Below are positions 57,809 to 64,000 of a DNA stretch of 64,000 nucleotides, piece after piece. The translations under genes were made by a program, and so were the position numbers. Location of the stretch: the NCBI GenBank assembly GCA_025617745.1, contig CM046858.1, positions 33,984,598 to 34,048,597 of the forward strand, given 5' to 3'. The notes beneath the pieces are model-generated. The model searched no databases. It saw nothing but the letters and a program-made list of their open reading frames with translations, and was not told the origin of the DNA. Each line of letters opens with the position of its first letter. The stretch's first letter is position 1. This stretch comes from Heliocidaris erythrogramma (taxonomy: Eukaryota > Echinodermata > Echinoidea > Camarodonta > Echinometridae).

Positions 57809-58284
57809 CAACCCAGTCTCACACTTAATGGGATGTGACCTAGGCTTTAAATAGACGAATAGGGTCATAGTACCAATCACCGTTAATATGACGCTCTTGG
57901 TCAATTTAAGGGACATTTATATTGGCGCCATCTACGTTTGCAATCATGATATTGGTTTCGGCAGAGTTGAGGACTGGAATGAAGTCACTAAAGCGTTGTA
58001 CGGAATAAACCGAAACTCTGAGGAGAGAATGAGGGGCGATTTATTTTACGATAACGCCACTGTTTTACCCATTTCCATTAAATAACTTTGAAAAACAAGA
58101 CATACTTTTAATGCAAAAATGGACACAAATATTTATGATCGATTCAGCTTTCTTGGGTAACTCGGCCACGATTGCAAACGTAGATGACGCCATTATAAAT
58201 GTCCCTTAAATTGACCAAGAGTTTCATATTAACGGTGATTGGTACTATGACTCTATTCGTCTATTTAAGTGTGAGACTGGGTTG
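57809..58284. mobile_element. hAT-like non-autonomous element with 8 bp target duplication
   Basis: CAACCCAGTCTCACACTTAA at the left is inverted at the right; the arms remain similar for about 150 bp. GATTGGAA flanks both sides (57801-57808 and 58285-58292). The matching site in copy 1 (near 48830) has a single GATTGGAA and no insert. The 8 bp duplication points to the hAT superfamily. No transposase. Confidence 0.88.
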
Positions 58285-60255
58285 GATTGGAATGTGGGGC
58301 GATATTATATTTGAAGCAGAAAAGTAGAGTTTTTCTAATTATCTCTAAATATATTCATAGCTGACATTCATTTATACATACAGACACATACAAAGACTCA
58401 CCGACCACCCCCTGCATGTGGTTTGTAATAAGATTAGGTTAACCTGGGAGGTAGAAGATAGATCTCTCTTCCATCTCCCTGGGTTAACGAAAAGGGTGTC
58501 TACAAGCCATAAAAGCAAGAAAACAAAATGCCAAAAAACACCAAGCGTTTGGTGTTGGTTGATTGATTATATACACATTTATTTCCTATCCATATTTAAT
58601 AATGAAATTTAAAAAGCAAAGGAAAATACAAAATTTTGAAATGAAAATGGAAACCACGGAAAACACAGCATTATTTTGTAGGTTCCCTGGAATGAATATA
58701 ATAACATATTTTTCATAAAATATAATTCTAAGGCGTCTGTATAAACAGAATACAATAATTACATTTTCAAAGTTGAATTTTAAAGATGTTTTAATAAACA
58801 GAGTACATGAAAGAACAAATAAAATAAATAAGATAGGACATGACAAGACATGACAGAACATAACAAAAATGACAAAAAATAAGACAAAACAAGACAAGGC
58901 TGCACAAAAATTAAAAGGAGAGAGTAAGAGAGAGAGAGAGTGTGAGGGAGAGAGGGTTGAACAGTGGAGATGTGGGAGGTCTCCCTATATACTGACAATT
59001 TGACTAATAGGTGACTTATATCTTGGATTAAATTCATTTTGAACCCTATACTAAAACTACAACGTGTCAGCACAGGTTTATCTTAAATTAGAACTAATAG
59101 AGATTTCCAAACTTTTGAACCAGTAAATATAAATTCTTTTCTTTTTTGGAAGCAATGTTCTCGTTTTTGGAAAGTGGAAAAGTGTTCAGGATGATTAAAA
59201 AATTATCCTTTATTTTTGGTCCAGTTATATCATGTATACATAATTGTAATAATAATAATAATAATAATAATAATAGTTGGTTCTTGTATCAATAAAGATA
59301 TAATCACTAAAATTGCAAAGCAATACTCAGATATTCACAACAGTACCCTTTTTTAGTGAATATAGCACCAGTTCCCAGCATAACTTTGAATCGGTGTCTG
59401 ATGTAAATGATCGTACACGTACTCTCCTCACGGGAAAAACGCTATATTGAAATTAGCTATTATCATTATTGAAGTTTCATAGACATACTTTCTCTTGACT
59501 ATTACATAATTAGTGTTTAATTAAACTATAAATATGAACCATGTGGTGAAAAAAAATTACTCACATAATTACATGCAATTGCTATGATGTCTATTTTGAG
59601 GGACGGGGTGCCAAATTGATTGCTGAAGTATTTTTAAAGGAATTTTTTTAACAAGACGTAACTGTTAACTAGGTAAAGGAGGGCCAAATTTGAAATAGTA
59701 AATAATACAATAATAACCCTTCATCCCGTCAGCCTCGGGCCCATGTAACTATAGTACCGACTTAATGATACATATGCCTACTATTTCCTCCAGTTGTGCA
59801 TTCTCATATTATACTCTCAAAAGCACTTGAATGAAATGTTACCTGATTATAATATTTCTTTGTTTCTTACAAGAAAACCCAAACACCTCTGTCTGGTTAT
59901 GTATTCCAATAGGCTAAAATGATATGTTTATATTTATGAGCCATATGCTATACATGTATGTGTCTGAGACTCTGAGTGTTGGACAAATCTATTGAAGAAA
60001 ACTCACATATTTTAGCTATTGAAGACTAAGTTCTGTTGCAGCATTTTAAAATGCAACAAAACAACTCTAAACTCAATTTAAGGGGTTTAGGTGAACAAGT
60101 ACTATTCACAATTATTCAATTAACTAGTTCAAAGGAAGAATAAGAAAACTCACATATTGTAGCTTTTCAGAGTCTGGATATATTCAGTCATTCAGATCAT
60201 CAGTACATAAAAAATGATGCTTAGGTTATCCAGACCTGTTTTAGGCTATATTATG

Positions 60256-60375
60256 AGAGAATAATAATAATAAATCATTTATAGAGCGCAGAAACTATAT
60301 TTATATATTCTACTGCGCTGCAAGAGCTCCTAGATGCTATTCTAATGGAAAATGGTAGGCCTATATATTATTTAA
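60256..60375. mobile_element. Short insert with SINE-tail-like sequence
   Basis: About 120 bp absent from copy 1 (near 52965), starting with AATAATAATAAATCATTTATAG (read as AATAATAATAAATC then ATTTATAG) and GAGCGCAG. The GCGC plus (ATT)n signature, reversed, resembles the tails of the SINEs at 1559 and 3461. Confidence 0.5.
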
Positions 60376-60812
60376 TGCATGAGAACAATTGTCATGATTT
60401 CTATAAATACTGTAATGATTCATAAACACTTTTTCTTCACAGATGAAATATCATTCCCATTATTCTCAATATTCATTAGCACAGATTACCTGGCATTGTA
60501 ATTTACAAAGTTAGGTTTTTAATTTAAAAAAAGTAGTCTTCATCAAAGTATAGAGTCTTATCAAAGCATGTGTATATATAGAACAGGAATATGGGTGTTC
60601 AGGCTGTCTACAAAATGGTAAGGTAAGCTTTACCTGGTATTATCGATTGAGCATCAAGAGGAACTGGAAATATATCACATAGTGATTTCAAAAAAATTAT
60701 ATAGTCAAATCGAGATCTTAGCAAGACAAATGATATGTAGTTCGGTACATAATACTGCCCTGTGATTTCTGTTTCAGGAATCCAATCTGTTAATTTACTA
60801 ACTATTCTGGAG

Positions 60813-61028
60813 ATTGATTGTGCACACTTGACTGAAGTTACCAATCTTTTATTACAAAATCTTCTTGCTACATTGAGAGGAGGTCAGTTACATATTGATG
60901 GGGAACAAGACCATTTTCATTGGATTGCGAAAAAGCTTTCCATTGTCACGAGTTATAGCCTTTCCGGTAACGGGTGCATGGGCATTCTCAGAGGGTGGGT
61001 CACAATTTGTGAAATCCCACTCCTAGTG
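60813..61028 (+). CDS. NLR gene candidate exon: leucine-rich-type module from the duplicated block
   Basis: 216 nt, phase 0 at both ends, with donor GTAAAT. It reads IDCAHLTEVTNLLLQNLLAT, GQLHIDGEQDHFHWIAKKLS, then a less LRR-like tail ending ICEIPLLV. The acceptor after CTATTCTGGAG has a branch-like TACTAAC but a poor pyrimidine tract. A stronger acceptor at 60777 would give a different incoming phase, so the exact start is open. If it is not spliced out, translation would end at TAA about 6 codons later, inside a small TIR element. The identical reading frame in the damaged twin supports descent from a real exon. Confidence 0.5.
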
Positions 61029-61038
61029 GTAAATATCT

Positions 61039-61167
61039 GGGGCCTGTAACATAAAGAGATACAATCAATCTTACGATCAATTGTACTTCTTCAGTACATG
61101 GTTTGCCATAGACTTATGATTGATATCACTCGTAAGATTGATTGTATCTCTTAATGTTGCAGACCCC
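61039..61167. mobile_element. 129 bp palindromic MITE
   Basis: GGGGCCTGTAACATAAAGAG at the left is inverted at the right as GGGGTCTGCAACATTAAGAG. Pairing continues through ATACAATCAATCTTACGA. It starts 10 nt after the exon end at 61028. Confidence 0.8.
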
Positions 61168-62275
61168 TGGAATCTTTACAGTGAAGATATTTTCAGTCAG
61201 TCGGCGCGGTGAGCGAGCTAGGCGTAACTCTATGGCCATGCGCGATGGGTCTACAAACATTTAAAGCGAGGGTGTGCTTGTAGTTTTACTGTCAAAACTA
61301 GCTCGGCAAAAGTGTACACGTGCTTTAGGTCCGTGTGGGGTATGCTCAATCCCCAAGAGCCAAGACTTAATTTTTTCACCAAAAATTAAAAACAAAACAA
61401 AAACAAAAACAAAATTAAACAAAAACACAACAAAAAACAAAACAAAACAAAACAAGAAAACCTGGCTATTATTTGATATATTACAGTATTATAAGGCTCA
61501 GCTATGTAGTACCTGTGTCCTATTCCTGAATATGTGTGGGGGTGCATGGGGCATTAGCCTATCTTCACATTCGGGGGGGGGGGGGTGTCCCCCTGTCACC
61601 CTGGACTTGCGCCCATGCTCTATTTCATAGCACGGGAATCATGATGAAGATAAATTTGCATCTAAAGTAAACCGCCTCCACTTTTAGGAGAAATCCAATC
61701 ATAAAGTCGTACGAACTGCAAACAGACACAGAAGCCACCACAGCATTTTACGCTGCAAGTGAGGAACTCGAGATAATTAAATCTAAACTTATAGGGCTCA
61801 CATAAGTAATTCACGGCCCCATTCACTCACGTGTTATAACGTAGGTTGTCTATAAATCATATTTTGAACACCCCTCGGTAGAAATCGTTTAAATTCACAG
61901 AATAGAAACACAGAATAGAAACAAAATATAAATATCTCTCAAATAAAGTACCTAATTTGGGCACTTTCCCGGCGTTAAAAAAAGATATTTAGGCTGAAAC
62001 AAGGCTAGCCGAAATTTCAGCCCATTTGCACATAGAAACAGTGGAAGTGCATCAGTGATAAAATAAATCCTTTAAAAATAATAAAAAGCTAGCCAACTTC
62101 GGCTAAGGTGTCGAATTGAAAAGAGTATGTCTATTAAACACCATTTACGCTTTTTAAATTTACTGAGGACAATCAATCGATTTTATATGAATATTTCTAA
62201 TCAATTAATTTCAAATAATCTTTGCTCCGCCTCACCGGCATGCATTGCGAGCGGATGAATTACTTATGTGTGGCC
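61168..62275. other. Unassigned DNA
   Basis: An (AAAAC)n-type tract lies at about 61385-61460 and a G12-13 run at about 61574. GCCAAGACTTAATTTTT and CCTGGCTATTATTTG flank the AAAAC tract and may be poly(G)-family ends. No exon recognised. Confidence 0.4.
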
Positions 62276-62746
62276 TATAGAGTAGGTCAATTTTATAATC
62301 TGAATAATTTCAGCCGTAAATGGTAGAGTTGCATCTACTGATAAAATTGATACCAATTTCTCATTATCTAATCAAGGGTAATGAGGACAGGCAAGTGAGA
62401 ACGGTCCCAGTGACATCACTCACTATTGTCAATTTGCGTGCATGAAACTACGGTTGTCGTGTAGATGCGGGAGTGTGATTCTTTATAGTGAATACTGTTT
62501 CCTTTGCACCCTGAATGAAGTGTCGGCCGATTGATGATGTTGAATGGCACCTGTTGGATCAAAATAGAGAATTTCAATTTTTTGTCTTTATCTTTTAAAA
62601 ACAAAGAATATAAAAGAAAAGGCTGCATATTCACTTTTCCTTCATATTCTCGCAATTTATTTATAGTATTATTCAGTCTATAATAAGGATAGAAAGGGAG
62701 ATTGGGACGTTTCACATAATTACCCATGGATGTTGTGTGTGAGTCT

Positions 62747-62782
<36 letters not shown>

Positions 62783-62999
62783 AGAGAGAAGAGAGAGAGA
62801 TTTTAAAGAATGAGACTGCTCTGAAAAGAGATCGAGGAGAGCGAAACGAACCGGCTCGAACGAGAGGCGTGCTAAGCGTTTTGTAATGGTGATAGTTAAT
62901 AAATTTAAATTTCCCTAGCTTAGTAAACGTCCGAGCAGAAAGTGAACCTGAATAACTTTGATCGACAGAAAATCCTAGCTCAGATTCTCAACCGACTGA
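62276..62999 (+). repeat. Tandem duplication, first copy
   Basis: Nearly identical to 63279-64000 (period about 1003 bp). It contains G33 (62747-62779), followed by an AG-rich tract. A C22 run (63003-63024) follows this copy. No gene recognised. Confidence 0.9.
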
Positions 63000-63278
63000 C
63001 AACCCCCCCCCCCCCCCCCCCCCCAAATGTTGGAAATACAAGATACACGTTTTCCACATAGAAAGACGCGGGTATGAATCATTCCTTTGGTGTTTGGTGT
63101 TACCTGTCCAAAGCAAAGACAAATGCTGTATGTTTTTATTAAGGATGGCTCTCAACTTACCTCAAAATGATACTTTAAGCAGTTAAGCATCCAAAAAGAG
63201 TAATGTACATCAATTTAAACGCAACCCAGACCAACAAAAGCAGACGACATTTCCATAACAACGCTGAGCTAGGTTTCG

Positions 63279-64000
63279 CTATAGAGTAGGTCAAAATTTT
63301 ATAATCTGAATAATTTCAGCCGTAAATGGTAGAGTTGCATCTACTGATAAAATTGATACCAATTTCTCATTATCTAATCAAGGGTAATGAGGACAGGCAA
63401 GTGAGAACGGTCCCAGTGACATCACTCACTATTGTCAATTTGCGTGCATGAAACTATACGGTTGTCGTGTAGATGCGGGAGTGTGATTCTTTATAGTGAA
63501 TACTGTTTCCTTTGCACCCTGAATGAAGTGTCGGCCGATTGATGATGTTGAATGGCACCTGTTGGATCAAAATAGAGAATTTCAATTTTTGTCTTTATCT
63601 TTTAAAAACAAAGAATATAAAAGAAAAGGCTGCATATTCACTTTTCCTTCATATTCTCGCAATTTATTTGTAGTATTATTCAGTCTATAATAAGGATGGA
63701 AGGGGAGATTGGGGACGTTTCACATAATTACCCATGGATGTTGTGTGTGAGTCTGAGGGGGGGGGGGGGTGGCAGAGAGAGAGAGAGAGAGAGAGATTTT
63801 AAAGAATGAGACTGCTCTGAAAAGAGATCGAGGAGAGCGAAACGAACCGGCTCGAACGAGAGGCGTGCTAAGCGTTTTGTAATGGTGATAGTTAATAAAT
63901 TTAAATTTCCCTATCTTAGTAAACGTCCGAGGCAGAAAGTGAACCTGAATAACTTTGATCGACAGAAAATCCTAGCTCAGATTCTCAACCGACTGACAAC
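63279..64000 (+). repeat. Tandem duplication, second copy (runs off the window)
   Basis: Same sequence as 62276-62999 with few substitutions, but only G13 where the first copy has G33, and a more regular AG tract. It ends at the window edge exactly where the first copy enters poly(C). Confidence 0.9.

Larger units (their letters stand above)
57253..60960 (+). repeat. Duplicated block, copy 2
   Basis: Collinear with 48278-49355 plus 51591-53560. It carries its own later additions: the hAT-like element (57809-58284) and a SINE-tail-like insert (about 60256-60375). It ends with a usable LRR-type exon. Confidence 0.87.

Overview
The window looks like echinoderm nuclear DNA, most likely from a sea urchin. 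The reasons are: one large + strand NLR (NACHT leucine-rich) immune-receptor gene with a Death domain, a 2A-type translational recoding peptide and the phase-0 leucine-rich exons typical of the expanded urchin NLR family; AT-rich introns and intergenic DNA full of tRNA-derived SINEs, CR1/L2-like LINE fragments, PIF/Harbinger, hAT-like and Tc1-like elements; and about forty poly(G)/poly(C) runs. No bacterial, viral, rRNA or CRISPR features were seen.

Layout. 1-25.2 kb is probably upstream or intergenic: SINEs (1559-1824 +, 3461-3810 -), several TIR elements (4712-5368, 8244-8418, 9536-10192, 13463-13997, 18492-19362, 20260-21176), two LINE fragments on the - strand (12408-12821, 16428-17310), and one possible tiny exon (7342-7398). 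25.3-54.2 kb, perhaps to 61.0 kb, is the NLR gene: a leader plus 2A exon (25308-25885), a Death exon (29442-29704), a NACHT exon (44516-46101) and LRR exons (46589-46744, 53993-54166, with a damaged one at 53402-53530 and a candidate at 60813-61028). Splice phases from the leader exon through 54166 agree exactly, so the gene may be functional. Ribosome skipping at the 2A would release a cysteine/serine-rich leader of about 184 residues from the Death-NACHT-LRR receptor.

The introns carry most of the unusual structure. Intron 1 holds a nearly whole PIF/Harbinger transposon (26082-29073) nested in palindromic DNA. Intron 2 holds a satellite array of about 13.8 kb (29866-43660) with monomers of about 180 bp. 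This array includes a dimeric higher-order repeat of about 2237 bp (alternating 1208 and 1029 bp units, 35799-41430) and is interrupted by a Tc1-like foldback element with a clean TA duplication. The same monomers recur at 46.8 kb and, reversed, at 49.5-51.4 kb, next to the same GTAGCCAGGAT-type terminus, so the satellite appears to be the amplified core of a dispersed mobile element.

The 3' part (48.3-61.0 kb) contains a duplicated block of about 3.7 kb. Comparing its two copies exposes later insertions: a 476 bp hAT-like element with an 8 bp target duplication in one copy, and a composite of about 2.2 kb in the other. The window ends in a recent tandem duplication with a period of about 1 kb whose copies differ most visibly in a poly(G) tract (33 versus 13).
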